The translations under genes were made by a program, and so were the position numbers. Positions 8,951-18,500 of a stretch of DNA of 24,657 nucleotides are shown here, one piece after another. This DNA comes from Linderina pennispora (lineage: Eukaryota; Kickxellomycota; Kickxellomycetes; Kickxellales; Kickxellaceae). The stretch lies in contig NW_024468402.1 of NCBI RefSeq assembly GCF_002104995.1, positions 1 to 24,657 of the forward strand, given 5' to 3'. Below the pieces are notes generated by a model, which saw only the letters and a program-made list of their open reading frames with translations, was not told where the DNA came from and did not search any database. Position 1 is the stretch's first letter, and each line of letters opens with the position of its first letter.

Positions 8951-9958
8951 ATGAATTTGTATCTGCTGACGACACACCGACAACAAATGCTCAGCGCCCT
9001 GCAGGAGGCAGCTTCTGATCCGCAGGCGCTGAAGCCCTCCAACGCAATGCTTTCGGATATGTTTGGCTACATTTCGTTTGTATGCTGGCTGCTGGTTCTG
9101 TTGCCACAGCTATATCTCAACTATAAGCGCAAGTCCAGCGAGGGCCTGTCGCTGGGATTCATCATGATGTGGCTCGCTGGCGATTTCTGTGACTGGTTTG
9201 GCGCGTACGTTGGCCGCCTGCTGCTGCCGGCGATCCTGATTGCGCTGTATTTCGTGCTCACCGACGTGGTTCTGCTGGGTCAAATGTTCTGCTACCGCAA
9301 GGGCGACGAGGACGCCTTTGGCGACTCCCAGCTGCCCGAGGGCGCCGAGCGCCAACCGCTGCTGGTGCGACGGGGGCGGCGGGCATGCCGGCTGTCGGGG
9401 AGGAATGCGACCAAGCGCCGGCTGGCGGAGTACCAGGCAGCCGAGCACGCGGTGCTGCTGGATCACGGCATCGTGGTTGAGCCAATTGCCACTAGTGGGC
9501 CGGACGAGGACCACGTGCGGCCAATCATGGGTGGCAAGCGTGTCAAGGCCACGCTGATTGCAGTACTGACGCTGGTGCTCCTGGTGGGGTCGGGTGTGGT
9601 GACCCGCGTGGTGCTGGCGAGCTACCCGGATGACCTGACCGACATGGTGTCGCAGGTGTTTGGCTACATGTCGGCAGCGTTGTTCTTTGTGGCCTACATT
9701 CCCCAGATTGCCTGGAACTTTGCCGCGCAGTCGACCGAGGGGCTGTCGGCGGGCATGTTTATTTTCACTGTCATCGGCAATGTCACGTACTGCCTGTCGA
9801 TTCTGGCCTACTCGACCGAGCAGTCGTATCTGATTGCGTATGCGCCGTGGCTGTTTGGTGCTGCGGGCACTCTGGGCTTCGAGCTGCTCATCCTGTGGCA
9901 GTGCTATTTCTATTCCCGCTGCTGCGGGCCCAACGGTCGTGACGAGGACGACGACTAA
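8951..9958 (+). CDS. PQ-loop vacuolar cationic amino-acid transporter (Ypq/PQLC2 type)
   Basis: This 335-residue protein belongs to the PQ-loop family (SLC66A1/PQLC2, yeast Ypq1-3, S. pombe Stm1), which moves cationic amino acids across the vacuole or lysosome membrane. Both PQ repeats are plain: LLPQLYLNYKRKSSEGLSLG followed by W-x-x-GD, and YIPQIAWNFAAQSTEGLSAG followed by GN. About seven membrane segments fit. A loop of about 80 charged residues joins the two repeat bundles and carries two acidic di-leucine motifs, ERQPLL and EHAVLL; in yeast such motifs direct sorting to the vacuole. The tail ends in DEDDD. I chose the ATG at 8951 because of its adenine-rich context and because the upstream open part (from 8819) lies in a pyrimidine-rich leader. 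Length is normal and the frame intact. Confidence 0.9.
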   Translation: MNLYLLTTHRQQMLSALQEAASDPQALKPSNAMLSDMFGYISFVCWLLVLLPQLYLNYKRKSSEGLSLGFIMMWLAGDFCDWFGAYVGRLLLPAILIALYFVLTDVVLLGQMFCYRKGDEDAFGDSQLPEGAERQPLLVRRGRRACRLSGRNATKRRLAEYQAAEHAVLLDHGIVVEPIATSGPDEDHVRPIMGGKRVKATLIAVLTLVLLVGSGVVTRVVLASYPDDLTDMVSQVFGYMSAALFFVAYIPQIAWNFAAQSTEGLSAGMFIFTVIGNVTYCLSILAYSTEQSYLIAYAPWLFGAAGTLGFELLILWQCYFYSRCCGPNGRDEDDD

Positions 9959-9970
9959 TTTTTCTGTACA

Positions 9971-9976
9971 AATAAA
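9971..9976 (+). terminator. Polyadenylation-like signal of the PQ-loop gene
   Basis: The hexamer aataaa lies 13 bases after the stop codon, which ends at 9958. It is the classic poly(A) signal string; fungal signals are loose, so this is a suggestion. Confidence 0.4.
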
Positions 9977-10809
9977 AAACCTGTTCTCGCTATCAGGCCC
10001 ACCTTCCTAAAGGGGCATTATTTGCTCTGGGCAAAATCGGTGCCTTGCGCCGCAACAGTTTCACGTGTGGATAAAGCGAGTCACAAAAGAAAGCGCTGCC
10101 CTCACTGCTCCTGATTGCAGCCCATCTTGTTTGGGCATGTGGTTCGGAGCTAATGATATAGATAAGTCGAATTCTCCGAGTCACCAGCAGCCTTTTGGAG
10201 CCTGCGGGTTTTGGCCCAGAGATTAAGAGCCATCTGAAGATTACGAGCAGGTAGAGGGAAAACGGCCGCGATAGGATATTTGCTTGAAAAGTCACCAAGG
10301 ATAATACAGAATGCGGCGGTTATGTCTTCTGCGAAATAGGCGCCCAGCAAGGCGGTGGCCGATGCGTGGCCATCGATGATGATGATGGTGGTGATGATGA
10401 AATGCACTGCCAAAGAAGGTCCACAGCAACTTTCCCAGACACGCCAGCGTTTGCTTCACACGCGCCTTGGTATGTGGACGGCGTCCGCGCCCTCGCATCA
10501 CTGGGTGTGGGAAATCGTATGCTCCGGAGAGATCGGCATCCAGGACTCAAATAGCGGTTTCGGAAAATTACAGGCGTCCGTTGTGGCATCCTTGGACGAG
10601 TGCAGCACAGTCGCTTGATTGCAAGATAGGAGAATTTGTAGTCACATTGCCCTGAGCTGAAAATTTGTCAGGCAAGATAAAAAATAAAGCGATTCTCATG
10701 CACCAGCATGAGGGCAGAGCGAAAAGGTCCTTATCACGGATTTGTGAAAATGGGCGCTGGCTGGAGAAAAAGCCGTCATGGCTTCGTATCCCGACAAGGC
10801 CTGGGCAGG

Positions 10810-10816
10810 TATATAA
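10810..10816 (+). promoter_or_regulatory. TATA box of the Sfc1-type gene
   Basis: A perfect tatataa lies 106 bases before the ATG at 10922, followed by a leader rich in c and t. This is the clearest core promoter in the window and fits a strongly expressed metabolic gene. Confidence 0.7.
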
Positions 10817-10921
10817 GGACTCTCGGGTCGGCATGTGGCAGGTAGACTCCATTCATTCACAAAAAGCAGTCACTGCACTTTTTCTCTCCACCCCCTCTGT
10901 AATATTATACACATCTCGCAA

Positions 10922-11902
10922 ATGGCTTCCAAGACCACCACTGCCTCCGCTCCTAACAAGAAGACTCTGACCACACATCTGCTCGCTGGCGGCGCCGCCG
11001 GACTGGCCGAGGCACTCTGCTGCCACCCGCTGGACACAATCAAGGTGCGCATGCAGCTGAACAACATGCGTCGGGCACCGGTCAATGCCGCGGCGCCCCT
11101 GCCCAAGTCGTTCCTGGGTGTTGGTCAGCGCATCGTTCAGCGCGAAGGCATCTTAGCGCTGTACAAGGGCCTGGGTGCAGTTGTATCGGGCATCGTGCCC
11201 AAGATGGCCATTCGGTTCTCGAGCTTTGAGCTGTACAAGTCGTGGCTGGCCGACGAGACCGGCAAGGTCGCCACATCCGGCGTGTTCCTGGCGGGTCTGG
11301 GTGCCGGTATCACCGAGGCTGTGGCTGTGGTGACCCCGATGGATGTCATCAAGATCCGGCTGCAGGCGCAGCGGCACTCGACCGTTGACCCGCAGGACGT
11401 GCCAAAGTACCGCAACGCCATCCATGCCGCCTTCACCATCATCAAGGAGGAGGGCCCGATGACGCTCTACAAGGGCGTGGCGCTGACCGCGCTGCGCCAG
11501 GCAACCAACCAGGCTGTCAACTTTACGTTCTACCAGGAGTTCAAGCGGATTGCGCGCCAGCTGCAGGGTCTCGATGAGCTGCCGTCGTACCAGCATCTGA
11601 TTCTCGGTGGTGTCAGCGGCGCCATGGGCCCGATCTCCAATGCGCCCATCGACACGATCAAGACCCGCATCCAAAAGTCGACATCTGTCGCCGGCGAGTC
11701 TGGATGGACGCGCTTCGTCACGGTCACACGCGACATCGCACAGAAGGAGGGATACAAGGCCTTCTACCGGGGTCTTACACCGCGCGTGCTGCGCGTGGCA
11801 CCTGGCCAGGCTATCACATTCATGGTGTACGAGAAGGTCAAGAGCTGGATCGACCTTTGGAACGACCGCAAGCAGGTCAGCCTGGCCAGCCAGCACGCAT
11901 AA
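10922..11902 (+). CDS. SFC1: Mitochondrial succinate/fumarate carrier
   Basis: This 326-residue inner-membrane carrier (SLC25 family) is like yeast Sfc1/Acr1, which exchanges cytosolic succinate for mitochondrial fumarate and links the glyoxylate cycle to gluconeogenesis on C2 carbon sources. Three carrier repeats are complete, with PxDxxK signatures HPLDTIKVRMQ (about residue 35), TPMDVIKIRLQ (about 139) and APIDTIKTRIQ (about 242). Features shared with Sfc1 are LAEALCCHPLDTIK, ALYKGLGAVVSGIVPKMAIR, GAGITEAVAVV, YRNAIHAAFTIIKEEG and TALRQATNQAVNF, a combination that separates it from citrate and 2-oxoglutarate carriers. The ATG at 10922 directly follows a leader with a TATA box; the open frame upstream is untranslated. 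Length normal and frame intact. Identification as Sfc1 is firm by pattern recall. Confidence 0.95.
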   Translation: MASKTTTASAPNKKTLTTHLLAGGAAGLAEALCCHPLDTIKVRMQLNNMRRAPVNAAAPLPKSFLGVGQRIVQREGILALYKGLGAVVSGIVPKMAIRFSSFELYKSWLADETGKVATSGVFLAGLGAGITEAVAVVTPMDVIKIRLQAQRHSTVDPQDVPKYRNAIHAAFTIIKEEGPMTLYKGVALTALRQATNQAVNFTFYQEFKRIARQLQGLDELPSYQHLILGGVSGAMGPISNAPIDTIKTRIQKSTSVAGESGWTRFVTVTRDIAQKEGYKAFYRGLTPRVLRVAPGQAITFMVYEKVKSWIDLWNDRKQVSLASQHA

Positions 11903-12448
11903 AACACCCACTTTTCACATGTCACACCCCCGTACACTTTATAAATTTTCACCGCCTTTCGCTAATAGTCACATTCGACAGAATTATTGCCTACACTCTG
12001 AATAGCCCTCATTTCTAGAGTCGAAAGTGCTGAGTGTGTTGAGCACCAGCACAAGAGTTCTGGGTGTGGCATTGATGCTGGTGGTTGCCTACATAGCCGC
12101 CCATCAGGGTGTCTGATGAATATATCCTCCTGGTAAGTGAAGGAAATGCATTGCTGCCTCTAAGCCTGCATATTCTGTGTTTCAGGGTCTGAGTGTGGAG
12201 AGCGGAATAAGAGAAGCTGCGGTTCCTTCCTCTCTTTCATTCTCTCCTTCCTCTCTTTCATTCTCTCCCTCATTCTTGCTATTAATTTCCTCTCTAAAAA
12301 TAATGAAACGACCAAGTATCTTTTGCAATAAACTGCCCTCCATTGCGCTGTGTAATTCTTTTGTTATCATTTTTTGCTTTTTTGTATGTAGGTGTTAGAC
12401 CTATGGCGCTCGAATTGCGAGCTTGGCTAGTCGGTAAGGTTTAAACAG
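11903..12448. other. Convergent intergenic region with splice-like signals
   Basis: This 546-base region lies between the stops of the carrier gene (+) and the 149-residue gene (-). It has no coding frame of note. It contains an intron-like segment at 12133-12185 (gtaagt to tttcag) and a pyrimidine-rich tandem repeat at 12227-12268. A long 3' untranslated region or a noncoding transcript are the plausible contents. Confidence 0.45.
12227..12268. repeat. 21-base pyrimidine-rich tandem repeat, two copies
   Basis: Two identical 21-base units, each ttcctctctttcat plus tctctcc, occupy 12227-12247 and 12248-12268. The run continues as degenerate c/t sequence to about 12290. It makes a spurious Ser/Phe-rich frame. 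Confidence 0.85.
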
Positions 12449-12898
12449 TCAATAATGTGGCAGGGAGTCTGTCACAGGGCGATAGCAATTGTCTGGAAAG
12501 TTAAAAAAGAATTTACTCTTGGGGACTTGCTCTGGGACTTGCTCTGGGGCTTGATCGGTGCTAGTGATGCTGCTTTGGCTCGCCATTGCTGGCAGCAGCT
12601 GAGTACTCCTTTGCTTGCCTGCAGTCTGGGTGGCAGCAAAGCTATCAGGGGCAAGGTTAGTACCAGAACCTTGCAAGAGTTTGTCTGTCTGGCACAGCAG
12701 GAGGTATGTGCCCACAAAGAGAGCCCGATGCAACCAGTCTGTAGGTATGATATAACGATGTTTATCACAGAAGGTTGCAGGGCAGTGGTGGGGTTCATCC
12801 CACTGTCCAGGGCAGGTGATTTTTGCGTAGTCAGATGTATCCATCGAGTGGTTGGCGATACGCATCGCTGAGCTGAGCCCTGCATCAAGGTATGTCAT
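12449..12898 (-). CDS. Hypothetical protein with N-terminal Cys/His cluster (149 aa)
   Basis: I do not recognise this protein. Its best-defined part is residues 29-47, CPGQWDEPHHCPATFCDKH, with cysteines at 29, 39 and 44 and histidines at 37, 38 and 47. That spacing could hold one zinc ion but matches no motif I know. A hydrophobic stretch follows (HRALFVGTYLLLC, 57-69), too short and interrupted for a sure membrane segment. Then come a Ser/Thr/Gln-rich region, a small repeat PEQVPEQVPK (118-127) and an aromatic end. Support for a real gene is mainly the upstream layout: a TATA box 113 bases ahead, a long pyrimidine-rich leader and an ATG in fair context. A 138-codon plus-strand frame overlaps the same DNA and is less likely. 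Confidence 0.5.
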   Translation of the reverse strand: MTYLDAGLSSAMRIANHSMDTSDYAKITCPGQWDEPHHCPATFCDKHRYIIPTDWLHRALFVGTYLLLCQTDKLLQGSGTNLAPDSFAATQTAGKQRSTQLLPAMASQSSITSTDQAPEQVPEQVPKSKFFFNFPDNCYRPVTDSLPHY

Positions 12899-13010
12899 GG
12901 CTGGCAGCCACGAAAGTTAGATAACGGAATGTAGAGGAGTTTGTAGGGAAGTCGGGATGTGTGGGAAGGGGTGAGGTATTAGAAAAGGTGGATGGCACAA
13001 GAAAGGCCGC

Positions 13011-13017
13011 TTTTATA
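13011..13017 (-). promoter_or_regulatory. TATA box of the 149-residue gene
   Basis: On the minus strand the string reads tataaaa, 113 bases before the ATG at 12898, and is followed by a leader rich in c and t. Spacing is nearly the same as for the Sfc1-type gene (106 bases). Confidence 0.6.
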
Positions 13018-13700
13018 TGTAGGATATATGTTGGCCAGCAAGCCAATGGTTCCTTTTTTTGAGCACTCAAACAAATGAGACCGATTGCGGGCCGTGCGGA
13101 CAGCCTGCTATCACCCTCACCGACTTAAGTTCATGGTTTCAAGTTTGGGTGCCTGGGATGTGGAAGTTGTGATTTGTTTATTACATTACTGCATCTATGA
13201 AATGCGAAGCAACTGAGATGAATGATACTTTAATAGAAATAAGGTTCTGGATCCGGTTATTCGAGTGCTTTTAAGAAATATATCTGTCACCTTAGGATCT
13301 GAATCCATCGGCCACAAAAGAATGCTGTTTGCCAAGAGTTTACAGAGCGAGTCACGCATACTCGCTGTGAGGGTCAAAAGGGCTTCAGTTTTTCAGCTAA
13401 TTAACAAGGTTCTAGCGGACAGTCGGTCACCTTTGGACTATAAAATCACATACAGAGGTAAAGATCCATCCAAAGGGATTAGCGCTCAAGCAGCGGTCTC
13501 TCGGATGCATAGGACGAGTCTGCTGAAAATAAATCTACCAGCAAGCACTATATACATTCGAGAGAGCCCCGCATCCCGTCAAACAGGCTGGTGCCTGTGC
13601 GATTTTACTTTCGGGTGAAATCTTGCTTATACGTGACAGCCCCATGATGAGGATCAGCTCTTGCCTGACTGTTGGATTGGTTCTAGCGAAAAAAGGACAC
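13018..13700. other. Intergenic, AT-rich
   Basis: No supported gene lies between the promoter of the 149-residue gene and the stop of the transcription-factor gene. A 117-codon plus-strand frame (13265-13618) has ordinary-looking composition but no domain and no promoter-like upstream, so I do not call it. Confidence 0.45.
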
Positions 13701-16094
13701 CTATTGGTTGTTTGCATCAGGAATGCTGCTGGTGCGTAGGATCCGCTCCCACTGCGCGGCCTCATCGTCCTCAGGAATCGGGTCGCCAGGTATTGCTGCA
13801 TCCTGCACCTGGTGCAACTTGGTCTGCCCCATGGCATGGTAGATGTCAAAGTGCGGAGTCGGCATAAACGGACGCTCCGGGTGCGCCTCCTTCTCTCTCC
13901 TTGCTGACATGTGCATGCGATCGACGGCCTTTGCGATGGCAGCGGCCGGATTGTCCGTCTCGCTTTTGTCTCTCCTGCCTCTCTGCTCGCCGCCACTGCT
14001 AAATCCGCGGTCGACAATCAGCGTGCGCAGGGACATCGACATGACGCTGGCAAAGCCCCACCGTGGGGTTACATACTCGAGGTACTCTAGGCCGTTCTGT
14101 ACATGGTCAATGGCATCCATTGTGTGCTTGGGGTCGGACTGCCAGGCGCACGAGTACATGCTGACGATGCAGGCTTGGAACACGATGCACGAGACGAATG
14201 GGTTGATGACGCGCAGCTGCGTGCGCCGGATCAGCGGCACCACACGATGCACCAGGCGTGCAGACACCACAGCCTGCGAGCGTGCCCACACCAATGTCTC
14301 TTCCTCCTTGGCGGTCATGGCGCGGGCGGATGGCAGCCACGTATCCTTGATCATGCACATAAAGAGCACAGCGTACTCGCACATCAGTCCTAAAAACAGC
14401 CGGCCGGGCGCCTGCGCAAAAGTGCTGTCGATCTCCTCGTTTGTGCCATGGGCCAGCACCTTGAACCAGGGCAGCTTGTCCTGCCACTCCTCGACACGCT
14501 TATAGATGACCTGGAACTCGGCCGGGAACATCTCATTCTCGGGATTCAGACGGCACTGCATTATGCTGATGTCGTAGATGATGGCCAGAATATCGATTTG
14601 CTGCGTAATCATGTCCTGGTCGTCGCTCATCACCAGCGCCGGGCCCAGCATCGCCAGCCCGCTCTTGTCGTTATTAAGCAGTTTTTCATCGAGCGGCGTC
14701 GGCGCATTGCACTGCACGTCGTGAATCGACAGGCACTGTGGAAGATCGCTCAGCGTCGATGTCATGACATCGTACGTGTACAGCTGCCAGAACACGCGGC
14801 GTTTCCACTCGAGGTCAACCGGTGAGTCGTCGCGGAACATTGCCGTGCTCATGGGCGAGTCCAGGGCGTGGAACCGCAGGCGGATGGCCATCTGCGAGCT
14901 GAGCGAATGCATAATCCACGCACGATTCAGGCCTGCCTGCGAGATGATCATGGCAAACAGCAGCAGTGCTACACAGTGCTCGACCGAGTCGTACTCGAGG
15001 CACTCAAACAGCGACTTGTATGCTCGCTCAATGAACCGGTTGCGCACCCCCATCTTGTTGGTGCCTGTGCCCTCCAGCGACGGGTGGTTCGAGAACCGGC
15101 AGGCATCGGCAAGCATCACGTTCAGCATGGATGTTGGCACACGGCCCTCGCGCCTGAGCCGGTCGAACATCTTGCGTGGCACCACCGCCACAATGTTTAT
15201 CTCGGCGTTGGCGTAGAACGTATCAATCAGGTGGTCCTCGAGGCCAGTCTCGCTCATATTCATCATCGCCTCGATGGACCGCTGGTCTACCGGATCCAGC
15301 CCAGCCATAGGATCGGATGGCGCTGCACTGGCCCTTTGCTCCTCATCTTCCTCCTCATCGTACTCGGACACGCTATTGGCGTGCGGGCGCTTGTGGCCAG
15401 CCAATCCCAGCAGCTGGTCAAGTTTGCCGCTCAGCTGATCGACTTTGCTTGCCAACCCCTGGATTTCCCTGCGCATCTGTGATGCCTCGGTGCTCCACGC
15501 CGCGCCATCCTCGGTCGCTGCCCCACTGCCCGACGGCGCCTCCGAGGGCTCGACGCTTCTGCTCGCATTCTCCGTGTTGTGTTGCTGCAGCCGCGATGGC
15601 GGTGGATGGATCCGGGGGCTCTCTATTGGTGTGGCCGAGCTGGTGGTTTTGATCTTCTTGCCCGCCCTTCTCCTGGGCGTGGCCAGCGGGCTGTAATGGC
15701 ACACCTCCTGGTACCGGATACACGACGAGCACATTGGCTTCTCGCCCGAGCACCTGATTTTGCGCCGTCGGCAGCTGTCGCACGATTGCAGCAGCTTTAC
15801 CGGGGGCTGGTGGAGCTGCTGCTGCTGCCGCTGCCGCTGGTGCAGGTGGTGCAGGGCACTGGGACCCGGGTAGAATCTGGGCACCTCTGTATACAGCTCT
15901 GGCTGCGTCTGTGCGTTTTCAGTCACTGAGCTAGTGTGAAACCCGAAGCTGTACGGGTGCTGCTGCTTCACTGTGGGCGGCGGCGGTACCACCATGCGGG
16001 GCGGCGGGCGGGCGAGATTAGTGCTTATTGGCGGGAGCTGCGTGCCGCCTCCTGCCGGCGCCGGATAGTCTGTGTACTGATTGCCGTTTTGCAT
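13701..16094 (-). CDS. Zn(II)2Cys6 transcription factor with fungal-specific regulatory domain
   Basis: This 797-residue regulator acts in the nucleus. The DNA-binding cluster at residues 105-132 has all six cysteines with spacing C-x2-C-x6-C-x6-C-x2-C-x6-C (CDSCRRRKIRC then MCSSCIRYQEVC). Before it lies a Pro/Gln/His-rich N terminus. After it come a basic patch (RRRAGKKIK, 142-150) and a heptad-like coiled coil at about 206-230 (REIQGLASKVDQLSGKLDQL) for dimerisation. An acidic EYDEEEDEEQ segment and the middle-homology region (from about 280, including LIDTFYANAEINIVAVVPRK, to about 560) follow. The ATG at 16094 is the start: the frame stays open to 16229, but that extension has no ATG and lies in a pyrimidine-rich leader. 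The target genes are unknown; it lies in tandem with MET2, which by itself does not imply control of it. Confidence 0.9.
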   Translation of the reverse strand: MQNGNQYTDYPAPAGGGTQLPPISTNLARPPPRMVVPPPPTVKQQHPYSFGFHTSSVTENAQTQPELYTEVPRFYPGPSALHHLHQRQRQQQQLHQPPVKLLQSCDSCRRRKIRCSGEKPMCSSCIRYQEVCHYSPLATPRRRAGKKIKTTSSATPIESPRIHPPPSRLQQHNTENASRSVEPSEAPSGSGAATEDGAAWSTEASQMRREIQGLASKVDQLSGKLDQLLGLAGHKRPHANSVSEYDEEEDEEQRASAAPSDPMAGLDPVDQRSIEAMMNMSETGLEDHLIDTFYANAEINIVAVVPRKMFDRLRREGRVPTSMLNVMLADACRFSNHPSLEGTGTNKMGVRNRFIERAYKSLFECLEYDSVEHCVALLLFAMIISQAGLNRAWIMHSLSSQMAIRLRFHALDSPMSTAMFRDDSPVDLEWKRRVFWQLYTYDVMTSTLSDLPQCLSIHDVQCNAPTPLDEKLLNNDKSGLAMLGPALVMSDDQDMITQQIDILAIIYDISIMQCRLNPENEMFPAEFQVIYKRVEEWQDKLPWFKVLAHGTNEEIDSTFAQAPGRLFLGLMCEYAVLFMCMIKDTWLPSARAMTAKEEETLVWARSQAVVSARLVHRVVPLIRRTQLRVINPFVSCIVFQACIVSMYSCAWQSDPKHTMDAIDHVQNGLEYLEYVTPRWGFASVMSMSLRTLIVDRGFSSGGEQRGRRDKSETDNPAAAIAKAVDRMHMSARREKEAHPERPFMPTPHFDIYHAMGQTKLHQVQDAAIPGDPIPEDDEAAQWERILRTSSIPDANNQ

Positions 16095-16870
16095 TCTGAA
16101 TTTCTTTGCGGTTATAAAAGAACAAAATAGGATAGGTGGGAAAAAGGATAATATGAACAGGGAAATAAGGAAGATGGGGTCGTGTGGAGTCAACAAAAAA
16201 TCCTGGACAAGAACAAAAGGAAAGCGCAAAAGCGACTATTAAATGTTTTTTTTAGCCTGCTGATAACACGCAGAAAGGAAAAGGAAGCCCACGGCTGTGG
16301 AAATGGACCGGCTGAGGAACCTTTGCTCCTGCTGGCAGAATGTTAGGCTTCGGATTTCCCAGCCAACCCCCGCTACTGTGCTCCGCCAAATGGTGACAAA
16401 TCGAGGAGAGATGCCCCTGTTGGACACCACAGTTCACCTGTTGTCGCTTAAAGCGCAAAGATCGCCCGTAAACAACCGCTGCATCGAGTGGTGAGACGAC
16501 CGATTCATGCACCTGGCGGGGGCAAACGGCTGGGCTGTAGAAGCGGTACTGTGCTCCTCCTGTCCAGCTCCCACTCATTTCTGCAGAAGCCGGTACCAGC
16601 CCTGGCAGAACACATGAAGGAGTCAACTGGGCGCTAGTGTGGGTTCCAGTATACCCCGCTGGGCTACAGTCAGACCACACACTATATCAGGCAAGACGCT
16701 GCCGCCACTGGTGCACCACGACAAAACAGCAATGATGGTGGGTCTGTCCCCCTACTGTTTGGCTCTATTCCAGAAAACTGGACAGCGGGGGTATTCCAAC
16801 CAGTACCTACTGTACAGAAGCACGGCTGCTGGATGCTACAGAAAAATGCAATGTATTTAAAAAGACCACT
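16095..16870. other. Intergenic region: MET2 3' end and transcription-factor promoter
   Basis: This 776-base stretch lies between the MET2 stop and the transcription-factor ATG, both on the minus strand. The 135 bases next to the factor are its c/t-rich leader. A 142-codon minus-strand frame (16252-16680) has no domain and mixed composition; I see nothing else. Confidence 0.5.
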
Positions 16871-18309
16871 CTACCACTTCATCACGTCTACCTCGGCTTC
16901 GCCAAACACGCTGGACTTGTTGATAACGAATTCGGACGGCGCATTGACATCGGCGTCCTCGGAGGCAAATTCTGGCAGCTGGTCGCGCACAAACGACCGG
17001 ATCAGGCGGTTCAGCTGTGAGAACTCTAGCAAGAACCCATCGTGGCCGTCGGGCGAGTCGATGGTGGCCATCTGTGCCTTGGGGATGTGCTCAGCCAGCT
17101 CGTACTGCTCGTTGATCGTAAACAGGCCGTCGGACTCGATGCCGACCACCAGAGCCGGCTGCTTCAACGTCTTCAAAGCGCCGATATAGCTGCCGCGGCA
17201 GTGGCCCAGATCGTGCATATCCATCTTGCGAGTAATGGCAATGTAGCAGTTGGCGTCGAACCGCTTGGTGAACTTGTCGCCCTGATACCGCAGGTAGCTC
17301 TGCGCAGAGAAGATGCTGGATGACGACCGGTCGTCCATGGCGCTGCGCGGGGAATCGGCACCTGTGGTGAGCCGTGCCGGCTCACTGTCGCTGCTGCTAG
17401 ACTCTGAGCTGGTATCAGTGGCCGGATCGACCAGGTTGGCACTCTGGTACACTTTGACGTTGCCTGTGGTCATCATCTTGCGGCCAAAGCGAGACTCGAA
17501 CGAGTCGCGCGACCGGTATGTGAGCAATGCGGACATGCGAGCCGCCGACAAGCCATGATCGGGCTTTTTGTCTGCGGTGTAATTGCCATCGCCTATAAAT
17601 AAAACCGACAAATTAGATCACAATATCACCTCGAGATTATGCACGGCCGCTCCTTGCATCGGGCAAGCACGCAATCTACGCCAGGGATGGTGCAATTCCC
17701 TCTGTACTTACAGTAGTTTGGGTCGCTGTAGATGGCCTGACGCTGGGCCTCGCCCCAGCTGATGCCCCATGCCGAGTGCTTTCCACAGGTGGCAATGGGC
17801 ACGATAACCCGCACGTATTCTGGGCCGAACATGGCCCACTCCAAGCACTGCATGCCGCCAAGCGACCCGCCAATGCAGATAGCAACCTGCTTGACGCCCA
17901 GCAGATCAAGCACGGTCCGGTGCAGCTTGACGTCGTCGCGGATGCTGGTCAGCGGAAAGTCTGGGCCGTACGCCTTGCTGGTCTCTGGATTCTTTGTCAG
18001 TGGCGATGCGGTGCCGTACGGGCTGCCCAGGACATTACAGCAGACGACAAAGAACTTTCTGGTGTCAAATGCGCGGCCAGCACCCAGCAGGGGCCCCCAC
18101 CAGTCGGAGACATCAGCAGAGCCGGTCAGTGCGTGGCAGATCACCATGCAGTTGTTTGCGGCAGCATTGAGCTGACCCCATGTCTTGTAGGCGACGGGCA
18201 CGTCGTGCAGTGTAATGCCAGACTCGAGTGTGAACTCGGACAGGGTCAGAATGGACTGGCTATCGACGAGCGCTGTGAACGAGTTTGCGCTGTTGTTGTA
18301 CGCAACCAT
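16871..18309 (-). CDS. MET2: Homoserine O-acetyltransferase, two exons
   Basis: The enzyme moves an acetyl group from acetyl-CoA to L-homoserine, giving O-acetylhomoserine for methionine synthesis. Exon 1 is 18309-17712 and exon 2 is 17592-16871; joined they code 439 residues. It is an alpha/beta hydrolase. The HALTGSADVSDWW stretch (59-71) forms the oxyanion region, GPDFPLTSIRDDV (115-127) is family-typical, and the nucleophile is S149 in GGSLGGMQ. SDPNY plus DG spans the splice, and LSAARMSALLTYRSRDSFE with SRFGRK follows, as in fungal Met2. The acid is in VGIESDGLF and the catalytic His in DSPDGHDGFLLEF. A Ser/Asp-rich insert (about residues 255-295) splits the lid region, as is common in fungi. 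The start is the ATG at 18309; the longer open frame begins only with GTG. Frame intact apart from the intron. Confidence 0.95.
17593..17711 (-). other. Spliceosomal intron of MET2
   Basis: This 119-base intron begins gtaagt and ends tttatag, with a ctaat-type branch site some 20 bases before the acceptor. It interrupts the codon for residue 200 after its first base. Splicing restores the conserved family sequence; reading through gives an unrelated tail and a stop at about 17626. It is the only intron I can support in a coding gene here. Confidence 0.92.
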
Positions 18310-18390
18310 TTTTAAGCTAATGAGAAAAGTTGAAGAGGTGAAAGTGGGATTAAGAAGCAGACCATGCCGCTGTATTGGTGGCAGACGTAA

Positions 18391-18396
18391 TTTATA
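18391..18396 (-). promoter_or_regulatory. TATA box of MET2
   Basis: On the minus strand the string reads tataaa, about 82 bases before the MET2 ATG. The spacing fits the other TATA boxes here. Confidence 0.5.
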
Positions 18397-18500
18397 CTCG
18401 CAGTGCAGCCGCACGGAGACTCTTCCCTCAGTTTATTGTCCGTCTACTTGTCCTTTTATCGGTGGAAATACGCAGGAGGTGTGTGAAAATGCATATCTGA

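Larger units (their letters stand above)
9959..10921. other. Intergenic region upstream of the mitochondrial carrier gene
   Basis: This stretch of about 960 bases has no supported gene. It contains a short gat-triplet run at about 10375-10400, which produces an apparent His or Ile run in spurious frames, and a tcacgtg-type E-box near 10062. The last 110 bases form a good core promoter. Confidence 0.5.

Noticed and set aside
10833-10970. Upstream open frame overlapping the carrier start
   Set aside because: Its ATG lies only about 20 bases after the TATA box, probably before the transcription start, so it is unlikely to be in the mRNA.
4262-11902. A transporter cluster (SLC38-type, MFS, PQ-loop, Sfc1) as one functional system
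   Set aside because: The genes have separate promoters, mixed strands, long spacers and different cell compartments; adjacency alone does not support a system.
12405-12445. Sequence resembling a tRNA A box (ttggctagtcggtaagg)
   Set aside because: No matching B box (ggttcga) or closing stem follows at a suitable distance.
16095-16229. A hydrophobic N-terminal extension in frame with the transcription factor, suggesting a membrane-anchored regulator
   Set aside because: The extension begins only at TTG and contains no ATG. Its Phe/Leu/Ile/Pro content is what a pyrimidine-rich leader gives when translated.
18310-18414. Longer N terminus for MET2
   Set aside because: It begins with GTG, covers the TATA box and leader, and adds no family sequence.
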